DNA from: Nitrospirota bacterium
Lineage (GTDB): Bacteria > Nitrospirota > Nitrospiria > JACQBZ01
NCBI GenBank assembly: GCA_016201865.1
Contig: JACQCA010000014.1
Coordinates: 1-64,000, forward strand
Direction of reading: 5' to 3'
DNA length: 64,000 nt
This document shows positions 16,806 to 25,590 of the stretch, piece by piece (position 1 is the first letter of the stretch; every line of letters begins with the position of its first letter). The position numbers and the translations under genes are program-made. The notes below the pieces were generated by a model. It searched no databases and was not told the origin of the DNA. It saw nothing but the letters and a program-made list of their open reading frames with translations.

Positions 16806-18029
16806 ATGAGTTTGCTTTTGCTTGGAGTCGGCGCCGCCGCTGCGGCAGTGATCGCGTGGGGCTGTTTCCTTTTTAAGCGTGATTTCGTCGGACGAACGCG
16901 CGCGGAAGAAGGGCGCCGCGCGGCCGAGGCGCGCTTTGCGGGCGTCGTTGAGATCGCCGCGGAAGCGATCATCTCGGCGGATGAGGACCAGCGCATCGTC
17001 CTTTTCAACCGGTCCGCGGAAGAGATCTTCGACTACCGGGCCGAGGCCGTCCTCGGCCGTCCGCTCGACCTGCTTCTTCCGGCGCGTTTTACCGCGGCGC
17101 ACCGCCGACACATCCGCGGCTTTGCCGCGGCGCCGGAAACGGCCCGGCGCATGGGCGAGCGCCGTGAGATTTTCGGTCGTCGTAAAGACGGCACGGAGTT
17201 CCCCGCCGAAGCCTCCATCTCCAAATTTACGCAGCGCGGCCGGACGCTCTTTACCGTCATCCTGCGCGACATCACCGAGCGCAAGCGGACGGAGGAAGAG
17301 CTGAGGGAATACCGCGAGCGTTTGGAGCACCTGGTGAAGGAACGCACGGCCGAACTGGAGGCGGCCAATAAAGAGTTGGAGGCCTTCAGCTATTCCGTTT
17401 CACACGATCTTCGCGCGCCCCTCCGGGGAATCGACGGCTTCAGCCAGGCCCTTCTCGAAGATTATTCCGATCAGCTGGACGCGGAAGGAAAAAACTGCCT
17501 CCGGCTCGTGCGGGCGGCCACCCAACGGATGGCGCAACTGATCGACGACTTGCTCAATCTCTCACTCGTGACGCGCAGCGAGATGCACCGTGAAAAGGTG
17601 GATCTGAGCGCCCTGGCCCGGGCGATCGCTGCCGAACTCCGTAAAACGACGTCGGAGCGGGACGCGACGTTTGAGATTGCGCCCGGATTGGTCGTGGAAG
17701 GCGACGCGCGGCTTCTGCGGATTGCGCTTGAGAATCTGCTCGCGAATGCCTGGAAATTTACGTCCAAACGTCCGCGGGCGAGGATCGTGTTCGGTCGGAC
17801 AACCCAGGCCGACCGGCCGGTCCATTTCGTGCGGGACGACGGCGCCGGTTTTGAGATGGCCAATGTCCATAAACTCTTCGGCGTGTTTCAGCGCCTCCAC
17901 GGGACGGCCGAGTTCCCCGGCACCGGAATCGGATTGGCGACGGTGCAGCGGATCATTCATCGTCACGGCGGCCGCGTCTGGGCCGAAGGCGTCGTGGACC
18001 AGGGCGCGACGTTTTATTTTACGCTTTAA
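16806..18029 (+). CDS. PAS-domain sensor histidine kinase (bacteriophytochrome-kinase-like)
   Basis: A 407-residue kinase. One hydrophobic segment opens the protein ([20 protein letters not shown]), then a PAS domain (about 45-165, with [20 protein letters not shown] and [10 protein letters not shown]), a coiled coil, HisKA with His in [17 protein letters not shown], and HATPase with [20 protein letters not shown] and GTGIGLATV. The start at ATG 16806 is chosen because longer in-frame starts lie inside the preceding EAL gene; the ribosome binding site is weak. The C-terminal half is paralogous to the kinase at 19848, so [REC-GGDEF-EAL]-[kinase] is a duplicated unit here. Confidence 0.85.
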   Translation: MSLLLLGVGAAAAAVIAWGCFLFKRDFVGRTRAEEGRRAAEARFAGVVEIAAEAIISADEDQRIVLFNRSAEEIFDYRAEAVLGRPLDLLLPARFTAAHRRHIRGFAAAPETARRMGERREIFGRRKDGTEFPAEASISKFTQRGRTLFTVILRDITERKRTEEELREYRERLEHLVKERTAELEAANKELEAFSYSVSHDLRAPLRGIDGFSQALLEDYSDQLDAEGKNCLRLVRAATQRMAQLIDDLLNLSLVTRSEMHREKVDLSALARAIAAELRKTTSERDATFEIAPGLVVEGDARLLRIALENLLANAWKFTSKRPRARIVFGRTTQADRPVHFVRDDGAGFEMANVHKLFGVFQRLHGTAEFPGTGIGLATVQRIIHRHGGRVWAEGVVDQGATFYFTL

Positions 18030-18044
18030 CCGGGGGAGAAAGCG

Positions 18045-18116
18045 ATGGCGGACAAAACAATCCTGTTGGTGGAGGACAATTCGGACGACGAGGCCCTGAC
18101 GCTTCGGGCCTTATAA
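18045..18116 (+). pseudogene. Truncated response regulator (first 23 residues of a receiver domain)
   Basis: MADKTILLVEDNSDDEALTL followed by RAL and a stop. This is the beginning of a stand-alone receiver protein of the type often found after phytochrome-like kinases, with the acidic pocket intact but everything beyond the first helix missing. GGGGGAG lies before the ATG. The stop is 11 bases before the next gene, so the body was probably deleted rather than interrupted. Confidence 0.75.
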
Positions 18117-18127
18117 CGGGGACCTGA

Positions 18128-19855
18128 ATGGATATCGCGCTTCGTGTCTTGGTGGTGGATGATTCGGAAGATGATGCGGCCTTGCTGATCCATGAGTTAA
18201 GGCGGGGCGGGTACGACCCGACGTTTCAGCGGGTGGAGACGGCCGAGGCCATGCGCGCCGCGCTGGATCGAGACCAATGGGAGGTCGTCATCGCCGATTA
18301 TGCCATGCCGCGCTTCGACGGCCCGGCGGCCTTGAAGGTGCTGCAGGAGGCCGGACAGGACATCCCGTTCATCATCGTGTCCGGATCGATCGGCGAGGAG
18401 ATCGCGGTCAGCGCGATGAAGGCGGGCGCGCACGACTACGTCATGAAAGATAATTTAAAACGGCTGGTGACCGCCATCGAGCGGGAGCTGCGCGAGGCGA
18501 AGAGCCGGCAGGAGCGACGGCAGGCGGATGAAATGGTTCGGTATCAGGCCTATTATGACGTCCTGACGACGCTGCCGAACCGCACCCAGATGCGGGACCT
18601 GCTTCAGCAGGCCATTCGGGCGGGAGAGCGCGACACCACCGCCGCGACCTTGCTGCTGATGGACCTGGATCATTTCAAGGAGATCAACGACACCCTGGGG
18701 CATCCGTGCGGCGACAGTCTGCTGCAGCAAATCGCGATCCGTCTGCAAAGCGCGGTGTGGGAGTCCGACACGGTCTTTCGCCTGGGCGGTGACGAGTTTG
18801 CCGTGCTCCTTCCGAGATTGGGGACGGCGGATCATGTCCGTGTGGTCATCCAGAAAATCCTGAAAGCGCTCGAACCGCCTTTCATGATCGAAGATCTGCC
18901 GATTGCGGTCGAGGCCAGCATCGGCGTTGCGCTTTACCCCGATCATGGGGCGAATGCGGATACCCTCATCCAGAAAGCGGATGTGGCGATGTATGTGGCG
19001 AAGGAGGCTGGCAGCGTCTACACGATTTACGCCCCCGAGCTGGATCGGCACAATCCGCGTCGTCTGGCGCTGATGGGAGAACTGCGCCGGGCCATCCAAC
19101 AGGATCAGCTTTTTCTACACTACCAACCCCAGATCAGTCTCGCGACCGGCCGCATCATCGGGGCGGAGGCCCTGGTGCGCTGGCAGCATCCGGAATATGG
19201 TTTTATCCCGCCCGGTCAGTTTATTGAGCCGGCCGAACGAACCGGGCTGATCAAGCCGCTGACGTTGTGGGTGCTCAAAGCGGTCTGTCGTCAATCCGGC
19301 CTCTGGCGTCGAGCGGGAATCGAGATGCCGATCTCGGCCAATCTATCGGCGCGCAACCTTCAGGATCCCCAGTTGCCCGATCATGTGGCCGAGATGCTTC
19401 AGGTCGGCCACATCCCGCCGGGGGGGTTGGAACTGGAGATCACCGAGAGTGCGATCATGGCCGATCCGGCGCGCGCGCTGGAGGCCGTCAAACGGTTAAA
19501 GGCGATGAATTGCCGGTTCCTGATCGACGATTTCGGCACCGGGTATTCTTCCTTAAGCAACCTGAAGAAGCTGCCGGTGGATAAGATCAAGGTGGACCGG
19601 TCCTTTGTGACCGAGATGGCCGCGAATCGGGACGACGAGGTGATCGTGCGCTCGACCATCGAGCTGGGGCACAATTTAGGGCTGAAGGTCGTGGCCGAGG
19701 GCGTCGAGAGCCAGGAGATCTTGGATCGGCTGATCGCCCTCGGGTGCGATGAGGCTCAAGGGTATTACCTCTGCCGACCGCTTCCGGCGGATGATTTGGG
19801 TCGCTGGCTGAAGGAGTCGCCTTGGGGTTTGAAGGAGGCGTCGCATAATGCCTGA
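18128..19855 (+). CDS. Response regulator with GGDEF and EAL domains, paralogue 2
   Basis: A 575-residue REC-GGDEF-EAL protein aligning end to end with the one at 15058. The receiver has LVVDDSEDD and ADYAMPRFDGP. GGDEF is intact ([12 protein letters not shown], 220-224), but the RxxD inhibitory site is WESD (Trp211 in place of Arg), so product feedback is probably lost. The EAL domain keeps [28 protein letters not shown] and AEGVE. Its last bases overlap the start of the kinase at 19848 by 8 bases. Confidence 0.92.
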   Translation: MDIALRVLVVDDSEDDAALLIHELRRGGYDPTFQRVETAEAMRAALDRDQWEVVIADYAMPRFDGPAALKVLQEAGQDIPFIIVSGSIGEEIAVSAMKAGAHDYVMKDNLKRLVTAIERELREAKSRQERRQADEMVRYQAYYDVLTTLPNRTQMRDLLQQAIRAGERDTTAATLLLMDLDHFKEINDTLGHPCGDSLLQQIAIRLQSAVWESDTVFRLGGDEFAVLLPRLGTADHVRVVIQKILKALEPPFMIEDLPIAVEASIGVALYPDHGANADTLIQKADVAMYVAKEAGSVYTIYAPELDRHNPRRLALMGELRRAIQQDQLFLHYQPQISLATGRIIGAEALVRWQHPEYGFIPPGQFIEPAERTGLIKPLTLWVLKAVCRQSGLWRRAGIEMPISANLSARNLQDPQLPDHVAEMLQVGHIPPGGLELEITESAIMADPARALEAVKRLKAMNCRFLIDDFGTGYSSLSNLKKLPVDKIKVDRSFVTEMAANRDDEVIVRSTIELGHNLGLKVVAEGVESQEILDRLIALGCDEAQGYYLCRPLPADDLGRWLKESPWGLKEASHNA

Positions 19856-20615
19856 AGCGGAAGAGGAGTTGAGACGGCAACGGGACCGCCTCGAAGCGCT
19901 GGTCAAAAAGCGCGCGGCCGAACTGGAGGCCGTCAATAAAGAGTTAGAGGCCTTCTGCCATTCCGTCTCGCACGACCTGCGCGCGCCGCTCCGGAGCATG
20001 GATGGTTTCAGCCGCCTCCTGATCGAGGAGTACGGGAACCATCTGGACGATCGGGGTCGGGACTATCTCGAACGGGTGCGGGCCGGCGCTCTTCGGATGA
20101 TGAAACTGATCGAGGACCTTTTGAGTCTATCGCGCCTGGGGCGCAGCGAGATGCAGCGCGAACGGCTGAATCTCAGCGCGCTGGCCGAGGCCGCTGCGGC
20201 GAAACTGAAAGAATCTCAACCGGGGCGCCGGGTCGAATTCAGGATCGCGCCGGATTTGACGGTTGAAGGAGACCGGCGGCTGCTTCGAGCGGTCATGGAG
20301 CACCTGCTCGGCAATGCCTGGAAATTCACCGAGAAGCATCCGAAGGCCGTGATCGAATTCGGGGCGACGGGACGCGAGGGCCAACCGATCTTTTTCGTGC
20401 GGGACGACGGGGCCGGCTTCGACATGGCCTATTCCCATAAGCTCTTCGGCGCCTTTCAACGACTGCATTCCCCCGCGGAATTTCCGGGCAACGGCATCGG
20501 GCTGGCCGTCGTGCAGCGGATCATCCACCGCCACGGCGGCCGCGTCTGGGCCGAAGGCGCGGTGGAAAAGGGCGCGATGTTTTATTTCACGATAGAGAGT
20601 TCGGCCATGCTCTGA
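19848..20615 (+). CDS. Soluble histidine kinase, partner of the REC-GGDEF-EAL protein
   Basis: A 255-residue cytoplasmic kinase without a sensor domain. A short coiled coil leads into HisKA ([20 protein letters not shown]) and HATPase ([45 protein letters not shown]). It is a shortened relative of the kinase at 16806, lacking the membrane segment and PAS domain. Overlap with the upstream gene (ATGCCTGA) indicates translational coupling. It may phosphorylate the neighbouring receiver domain. Confidence 0.88.
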   Translation: MPEAEEELRRQRDRLEALVKKRAAELEAVNKELEAFCHSVSHDLRAPLRSMDGFSRLLIEEYGNHLDDRGRDYLERVRAGALRMMKLIEDLLSLSRLGRSEMQRERLNLSALAEAAAAKLKESQPGRRVEFRIAPDLTVEGDRRLLRAVMEHLLGNAWKFTEKHPKAVIEFGATGREGQPIFFVRDDGAGFDMAYSHKLFGAFQRLHSPAEFPGNGIGLAVVQRIIHRHGGRVWAEGAVEKGAMFYFTIESSAML

Positions 20616-20671
20616 AGCTTGGTCGGAATCAGCCGGGCATTGCGGGTCGCGGCCCAGAAAAAGAGAAAAAC

Positions 20672-21025
20672 GGCGGCAATCCGGACAGCCTGATGCAGCG
20701 TGCGGATGTGGCGATGTGCGCGGCGAAGCAGAGCAGCAGCCATATTATTTATGATGCCAAGCATGATCAGCACAGCCCCCGTCGTCTCGCCTTCATGGGC
20801 GAACTGCGCCAGGCCATCGAAGGCGAGCAGTTGTCGCTGCATTACCAGCCGAAAATCGATCTTAAGAACCGCCGCGTGATCGGAGTCGAGGCGCTGGCCC
20901 GCTGGCGGCATCCGGAGCACGGCTTCATCCTGCCGGATCAGTTCATCGAGCCGGCCGAAGGATATTACATGTGCCGCCCCATTCCTTCAGAGGATCTGAC
21001 CCGCTGGCTGACCGAGTCGCCCTAG
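20672..21025 (+). pseudogene. Remnant of a third GGDEF-EAL gene with an internal deletion
   Basis: The frame starts abruptly in the last part of a GGDEF domain ([15 protein letters not shown]), continues through the linker (LMGELRQAIE-like) and the start of an EAL domain (VIGVEALARWRHPEHGF), then jumps at FIEPAE straight to the domain's last helix, GYYMCRPIPSEDLTRW, and stops at TAG. Relative to the copies at 15058 and 18128, the first ~295 residues and about 190 residues of the EAL catalytic core are missing. It is non-functional as an enzyme. Confidence 0.85.
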
Positions 21026-21073
21026 GGGTTAAGCAGGACTGCATGATTTCTGCTATGCGGCATAGAAGAGACC

Positions 21074-21102
21074 TTGACAAATGGGGAGCGCTACAGCATG
21101 AT
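21074..21102 (+). promoter_or_regulatory. Possible promoter of the Cyc2-like gene
   Basis: TTGACA (21074-21079), a 17-base spacer and CATGAT. The -35 box is perfect but the -10 box is poor. It lies about 55 bases before the start codon at 21158. Confidence 0.35.
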
Positions 21103-21157
21103 TCCCGCCGAATAGTCGGTCGGCGTTTGCATTAAACCGTTCTACAGTGGAGGAGAG

Positions 21158-22447
21158 ATGAAAAAACTTTACGTTCTCACGATATCGACCGTGGTTTTCT
21201 TTTCCGTCTTATCGTTTTTCTCTAAAGAGGCATTGGCCGTGCCGGCCTTTGCACGCCAGACCGGGATGGCCTGTGCCATGTGTCATTTCCAGCACTATCC
21301 CGCACTGAATCCCTTCGGCATGGCCTTTAAGATGAACGGGTATACCTTGATCGGGTCGCAGGGGAAGGTTGAGGGCGCGGATCTTTCGCTCCCCGATACC
21401 CTGAACGCATCCCTTGTTACAAAGATCCGGTACCAGAAAAGCAACGGTGTGGATGATCCGACGACTACCGGGAATGAAAAAAAGACCGGGACCAACAAGG
21501 GCGAGTTGCAGTTTCCGGATGAAGCCGCACTGCTGATCGGCGGCCGGGCCGGAGAGCATGTCGGTTTTCTGTTGGAGGCGCAGCTTCCGGAAGGCAATCA
21601 ATCCGCCTTCGCCTCTTTTAAGATGCCGATCGTATATCCCATTGCCGGTATCACGCTCAGCGCCATTCCCTTCACGACCGACGGAGGAGGCGCGGCCTAT
21701 GGGTTTGAACTTTTGAATACCGGCGCCATCAATATGCAGCGTGTCATTGAGGAACACCTTTCCGCACAGGATTTTATCGGAACCGCAACGGAGGCCGAGG
21801 GTGTTGCCTTCGTAGCCGCAAACAGCACGGGCTTTCTGAACGTGACGCTCTGGGCACCGGAACACGGTAGTGTAGACGCCGGGCTTAAAATGTCCCATTA
21901 TCTCCGTCTCGCGGCCACCCCCAATGTAGGGGGATGGAGCATGGGAATCGGCGGCCAGTATTGGGGCGGAAAGACCGAGGTGGGAGACACCAATGCCAAT
22001 CCCGGCCAGGTTTTTCGTACGAAGGCCTGGGCGGCGGATGCGCAGGCGCAGGGGATGGCCGGCACGATGCCACTGGGTGTGTATCTCACATATGGCTCTG
22101 CTGCTGCAGATGCCAATAGTACTGGAACCATCCTCTTCAACTGCAGTGATGCCAATGCCGATGGCGTGTGCGATACCAATAATCCCAAGGATAAAACCGC
22201 TTGGTCCGCACTGGTGGAACTGGGAGTCCTGCCGGGAAAAGCCACGGTGGCCCTGGGATATCGGGCCGGGAAGAACGGCGCGGCCACCGACAACAGCGAC
22301 AACGCACTGGTCGTCGGCGCGACGTATCTACTGGCACAGAACGTGGAGTTCCAATTGAATCACGCGCTCTATAGCGGAAACGCCTATAAGCCCAAGCCCG
22401 TTGGAGGAGACCAACTCACCACGCTGATGATCTTCGCGGCGTTTTAA
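21158..22447 (+). CDS. Cyc2-like outer-membrane cytochrome c-porin fusion
   Basis: A 429-residue protein. A signal peptide (about 1-27, cleaved near ALA-VP) is followed at once by a single heme c site, CAMCH at 39-43, within FARQTGMACAMCHFQHYPAL and then NPFG. The remainder (about 70-429) alternates short polar and hydrophobic strands as in an outer-membrane barrel and ends in Phe (MIFAAF), the barrel-assembly signature. This layout, one N-terminal heme plugged into a 16-strand porin, is that of Cyc2, the outer-membrane Fe(II) oxidase of neutrophilic and acidophilic iron oxidisers. A role in moving electrons from extracellular Fe(II) or another metal is likely, but the substrate is inferred. 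GGAGGAGAG lies before the ATG. No other cytochrome gene is adjacent. Confidence 0.7.
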   Translation: MKKLYVLTISTVVFFSVLSFFSKEALAVPAFARQTGMACAMCHFQHYPALNPFGMAFKMNGYTLIGSQGKVEGADLSLPDTLNASLVTKIRYQKSNGVDDPTTTGNEKKTGTNKGELQFPDEAALLIGGRAGEHVGFLLEAQLPEGNQSAFASFKMPIVYPIAGITLSAIPFTTDGGGAAYGFELLNTGAINMQRVIEEHLSAQDFIGTATEAEGVAFVAANSTGFLNVTLWAPEHGSVDAGLKMSHYLRLAATPNVGGWSMGIGGQYWGGKTEVGDTNANPGQVFRTKAWAADAQAQGMAGTMPLGVYLTYGSAAADANSTGTILFNCSDANADGVCDTNNPKDKTAWSALVELGVLPGKATVALGYRAGKNGAATDNSDNALVVGATYLLAQNVEFQLNHALYSGNAYKPKPVGGDQLTTLMIFAAF

Positions 22448-22493
22448 CTGTGCGAAGAGATCATAAACCGCAAGATTCCGTCTGATCGGGGAT

Positions 22494-22522
22494 TTGACAA
22501 GAAACGGCCGGCTTCCTATAAT
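22494..22522 (+). promoter_or_regulatory. Consensus sigma-70 promoter of tRNA-Leu
   Basis: TTGACA (22494-22499), exactly 17 bases, TATAAT (22517-22522): a perfect match, ending 21 bases before the tRNA gene. Confidence 0.85.
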
Positions 22523-22543
22523 AGCCTCTCACAGCGACAACGG

Positions 22544-22624
22544 GCCGAAGTGGCGGAATGGTAGACGCGCACGTTTGAGGGGCGTGTGGGGCGACCCGTG
22601 GGGGTTCAACTCCCCCCTTCGGCA
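22544..22624 (+). tRNA. tRNA-Leu (anticodon GAG)
   Basis: An 81-base class II tRNA. The acceptor stem GCCGAAG pairs with CTTCGGC, the anticodon loop TTGAGGG sits on CACGT/GCGTG, the long variable arm is GTGGGGCGACCCGTG-like, and the T loop is GGTTCAACTCC. CCA is not encoded. It reads CUC/CUU leucine codons. Confidence 0.93.
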
Positions 22625-22720
22625 ATTTTTGCTTTGCAAAATTCTGGTTGTAGTGCGTCTCTACCCCCGTATCTGATCTTGTATGGGTGATGGAGGGCCT
22701 GCGGAGAGGAGACCATGCCG

Positions 22721-22909
22721 ATGGAGAAGCGGCAGCGGCACGATCGACGACAGGACGCTCGCGGGTACGGTCCGTCCCGACGAAGCCGCAGCGAGGCTCT
22801 CTTTTTCGGGCTGGAGCGACGTCGAAACCAGCGGCGGCAGAAGGACCGGCGGATGAACTTCCGTCGAACCGTCGACCGGCCGGACGAAAATCTCACCCCG
22901 CTCATTTGA
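22721..22909 (+). CDS. Small arginine-rich hypothetical protein
   Basis: A 62-residue, strongly basic protein with several RR pairs (EKRQRHDRRQD, GLERRRNQRRQKDRR). GAGAGGAG lies 9 bases before ATG 22721; an ATG six bases earlier is also in frame. No family is recognised. The charge suggests nucleic-acid or membrane-surface binding. It stands between tRNA-Leu and queE. Confidence 0.5.
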   Translation: MEKRQRHDRRQDARGYGPSRRSRSEALFFGLERRRNQRRQKDRRMNFRRTVDRPDENLTPLI

Positions 22910-22939
22910 AACGGTGGAACTGCAGCCGACTGCGTGTTC

Positions 22940-23575
22940 ATGAAAATCAACGAGATTTATAAAAGCATCCAGGGCGAATCCAGTTATGCGGGGCAGCCCT
23001 GCGTCTTCATCCGGACCGCCGGCTGCAATCTCCGATGCGACTGGTGCGATACGACCTACGCATTTTACGACGGTCGGGAGATGAGCGTGGAGGCCGTACT
23101 GGCCCTCGTCGAGACGCATGCCTGTCGGCTGGTGGAACTCACCGGCGGAGAACCGCTTCTTCAGAAAGAGGCGCCGTTGCTGGTCGCCCGACTTTCGGAT
23201 GCCGGCTATACCGTTCTGGTCGAGACCAGCGGGAGCCTCGACATCCGGTCCTTGGATCCGAGGGCCGTCGTCATTATGGACATCAAATGCCCCGGCAGCC
23301 GGATGTCCGGGGCGATGCGATGGGAAAATATCCCGGTCCTCAAGCCGACGGATCAGGTCAAGTTCGTCATCAAAGACCGAGCCGATTACGACTGGGCGGT
23401 CGAGATTCTTGAACGGTATCCGCTCTTAACCCGGCGCGTCGCTCTCTTCTCCCCGGTGTTCGGGGCCATGGACCCCCGGCTGCTGGCCGACTGGATCCTC
23501 GAAGACGGTCTATCCGTGCGTCTTCAGCTTCAGCTTCACAAATACATCTGGCATCCGGAGGCGCGGGGCGTCTGA
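22940..23575 (+). CDS. queE: 7-carboxy-7-deazaguanine synthase (radical SAM)
   Basis: QueE converts 6-carboxy-tetrahydropterin to 7-carboxy-7-deazaguanine in queuosine biosynthesis. The protein starts KINEIYKSIQGESSYAGQP, carries the radical SAM motif CNLRCDWCDT and LTGGEPLL, and keeps SGSLDI and MDIKCPGS. The length, 211 residues, is usual. ATG 22940 is preferred over the upstream GTG 22934 by similarity of the N-terminus; neither has a good ribosome binding site. The other que genes are not in the window. Its stop overlaps the next start by one base. Confidence 0.9.
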   Translation: MKINEIYKSIQGESSYAGQPCVFIRTAGCNLRCDWCDTTYAFYDGREMSVEAVLALVETHACRLVELTGGEPLLQKEAPLLVARLSDAGYTVLVETSGSLDIRSLDPRAVVIMDIKCPGSRMSGAMRWENIPVLKPTDQVKFVIKDRADYDWAVEILERYPLLTRRVALFSPVFGAMDPRLLADWILEDGLSVRLQLQLHKYIWHPEARGV

Positions 23576-24039
23576 TGCAGGAGCAGGCGGGTTCATCTCG
23601 GTCCGGCGACCGGGCGGTGCTTCACCTCCGGGCCGGAAGGCTGTTGAAAGGGGATCTGCTTGATTTTTCGCCGACGGCCGAGACGGTGCGTCTTAAGCCG
23701 GAGTCGGAGAAATCGGGATCGGACCCGGCCCCGCTCGCGGTGAAGGTCTCGGATCTCAAGGCGATCTATTACGTCCGTTCCTTGGACGGAAACAGGCAGT
23801 ACAAGAAGAAACGGTATTTCGGATCCATCGAGACGAAAGGGAAAAGGATCATGGTCCGATTCAAGGACGGCGAGATCCTGTGCGGGTTCGTCGAGGGAGA
23901 GCTTCCCTGGAAAGAAGGCTTCCTGACCTTGCCGGACCCCCGTCTCAAGGGATTTTTCCTCCATCCGGCCGATCCGGAAGGGAACAACACGAAGGTCTTT
24001 GTGGTCACGACGGCCGTCGAGGACGTCCGACGGCTTTAA
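23575..24039 (+). CDS. Conserved hypothetical protein coupled to queE
   Basis: A 154-residue soluble protein with two similar beta-rich halves: AVLHLRAGRLLKGDLLDFSP near the start, and IMVRFKDGEILCGFVEGEL about 80 residues later. Each has an R/K-D/A-G-x-x-L-x-G turn, which suggests a duplicated small barrel. A basic stretch, QYKKKRYFG, joins them. The function is unknown. The ATG overlaps the queE stop (TGATG), so the two are translationally coupled. I do not recognise an enzyme motif. Confidence 0.7.
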   Translation: MQEQAGSSRSGDRAVLHLRAGRLLKGDLLDFSPTAETVRLKPESEKSGSDPAPLAVKVSDLKAIYYVRSLDGNRQYKKKRYFGSIETKGKRIMVRFKDGEILCGFVEGELPWKEGFLTLPDPRLKGFFLHPADPEGNNTKVFVVTTAVEDVRRL

Positions 24040-24078
24040 TTTTAAAACAATCCAATCAGCGAGGAGACCAGGCCGGCA

Positions 24079-25590
24079 ATGGATGTAAAAATCAAAAAAG
24101 GAAAGATCGAAGACGAGGCGGCCGAGGCGATCGTCCTGAGTCATTACGAAGGCGAGAAATCGCTCTCTGAAGAAACGGCGGCCGTCGACCGGGCCCTGGG
24201 GGGCCGGATCCGCGAATTGATCGCCGGCGGCGAGTTCACGGGAAAGCGGAATCAATCGTTGATGCTTTATCTGAAGGGAGAGATCCCGGCCAAACGGGTT
24301 CTGCTCGTCGGATTGGGGAAGAAAAAAGAGTTCAGCGCCGAAAAGATCCGACAGGCGATGGGCACGGCCGGCCGGCCGATCCGCGAGGCCGGGCTCAAGG
24401 CCTTTTCAACCCCCTTGCACGGGCGCGGCCAGAACAAGATCACAACGGCCGAATCGGCCCAGGCGATCGTGGAGGGATCCCTGCTGGGCCTCTACCAGTT
24501 TACGGCCTACCGGACCGAGAAGCGGGATGAGATCAAGGAGGTGCAGCAGATCACCTTGGTCGATCGGAGCGACGGAAAGATCGCGGAGGTGGCGGCCGGG
24601 AGCCGAAGCGGCCAGATCCTGGCCGAGGTCGTCAATTACGTCCGCGATCTTTGCAATCATCCCTCCAACGTCGTGACGCCGTCCCGTCTTGCGGAGGAGG
24701 CCCGGACGATCGCAAAGGAGTTCGGTCTGACCTGTCGCGTGATCGAGAAGGCCGAGGCCGAATCGCTCGGCATGGGGGCCTTCCTCGGCGTGGCGCGGGG
24801 CAGCATGGAGCCGCCCAAGTTCATCATCCTGGAATATACCGGCGGGAAGAAAAAGGACGCCCCGGTCGTGATCGTGGGCAAATCCATCACATTTGATTCC
24901 GGCGGCATCTCGATCAAGCCGGCCGAAAAGATGGAACAGATGAAAACGGACATGTCCGGCGGCGCGGCCGTGCTGGGGACCATGAAGGCCCTGGCCCAGA
25001 TGAAGCTTCCCGTTTCGGTGGTGGGCATTCTCCCGGCGACCGAGAACATGCCCTCGGGCACGGCCGTCAAGCCGGGCGATGTCGTGACGGCGATGTCCGG
25101 GAAGACGATTGAGGTGATCAATACGGACGCCGAGGGCCGGATGATCCTGGCCGACGCCCTCGCCTTCGCGACGCGCTACAAGCCCTCCGCGATCGTGGAC
25201 CTGGCTACCTTGACCGGGGCCTGCGTCGTGGCGCTGGGAAATCACGCGACGGGCGTGATGGGCACGAACCCCAAGCTGATCGAGCGCCTGAAGCGGGCCG
25301 GGGAAGACTGCGGCGAACGGGTCTGGGAACTGCCGCTGTGGGACGAATACCATGAGCAAATCAAGAGCGACGTGGCCGATATGAAGAACATCGGCGGGCG
25401 GGGCGCCGGCGCAATCACGGCCGCGGTCTTCCTCCGGAAATTCGTGGGCGACTATCCTTGGGCCCATCTCGACATTGCCGGCACCGCATGGAATGATGAG
25501 GCCCGACCCTACGCCCCCAAGGGCGCGACGGGCGTGGGCGTACGGCTTCTGATCCAGTGGCTGACCGAAATGAGCCGGGGCAGGGCATGA
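24079..25590 (+). CDS. pepA: Leucyl aminopeptidase (M17 family)
   Basis: A cytosolic dinuclear-metal aminopeptidase that removes N-terminal residues, 503 residues long. The catalytic C-terminal domain has GKSITFDSGGISIKP (metal-binding Lys and Asp), the signature NTDAEGRMIL (metal ligands Asp and Glu, catalytic Arg) and DLATLTGACV. The N-terminal macro-like domain is about residues 1-165. GAGGAGA lies before the ATG. The end overlaps the nagZ start by four bases. Confidence 0.95.
   Translation: MDVKIKKGKIEDEAAEAIVLSHYEGEKSLSEETAAVDRALGGRIRELIAGGEFTGKRNQSLMLYLKGEIPAKRVLLVGLGKKKEFSAEKIRQAMGTAGRPIREAGLKAFSTPLHGRGQNKITTAESAQAIVEGSLLGLYQFTAYRTEKRDEIKEVQQITLVDRSDGKIAEVAAGSRSGQILAEVVNYVRDLCNHPSNVVTPSRLAEEARTIAKEFGLTCRVIEKAEAESLGMGAFLGVARGSMEPPKFIILEYTGGKKKDAPVVIVGKSITFDSGGISIKPAEKMEQMKTDMSGGAAVLGTMKALAQMKLPVSVVGILPATENMPSGTAVKPGDVVTAMSGKTIEVINTDAEGRMILADALAFATRYKPSAIVDLATLTGACVVALGNHATGVMGTNPKLIERLKRAGEDCGERVWELPLWDEYHEQIKSDVADMKNIGGRGAGAITAAVFLRKFVGDYPWAHLDIAGTAWNDEARPYAPKGATGVGVRLLIQWLTEMSRGRA

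Noticed and set aside
22497-22676. A 60-codon frame covering tRNA-Leu
   Set aside because: The region is fully explained by the promoter and the tRNA cloverleaf.
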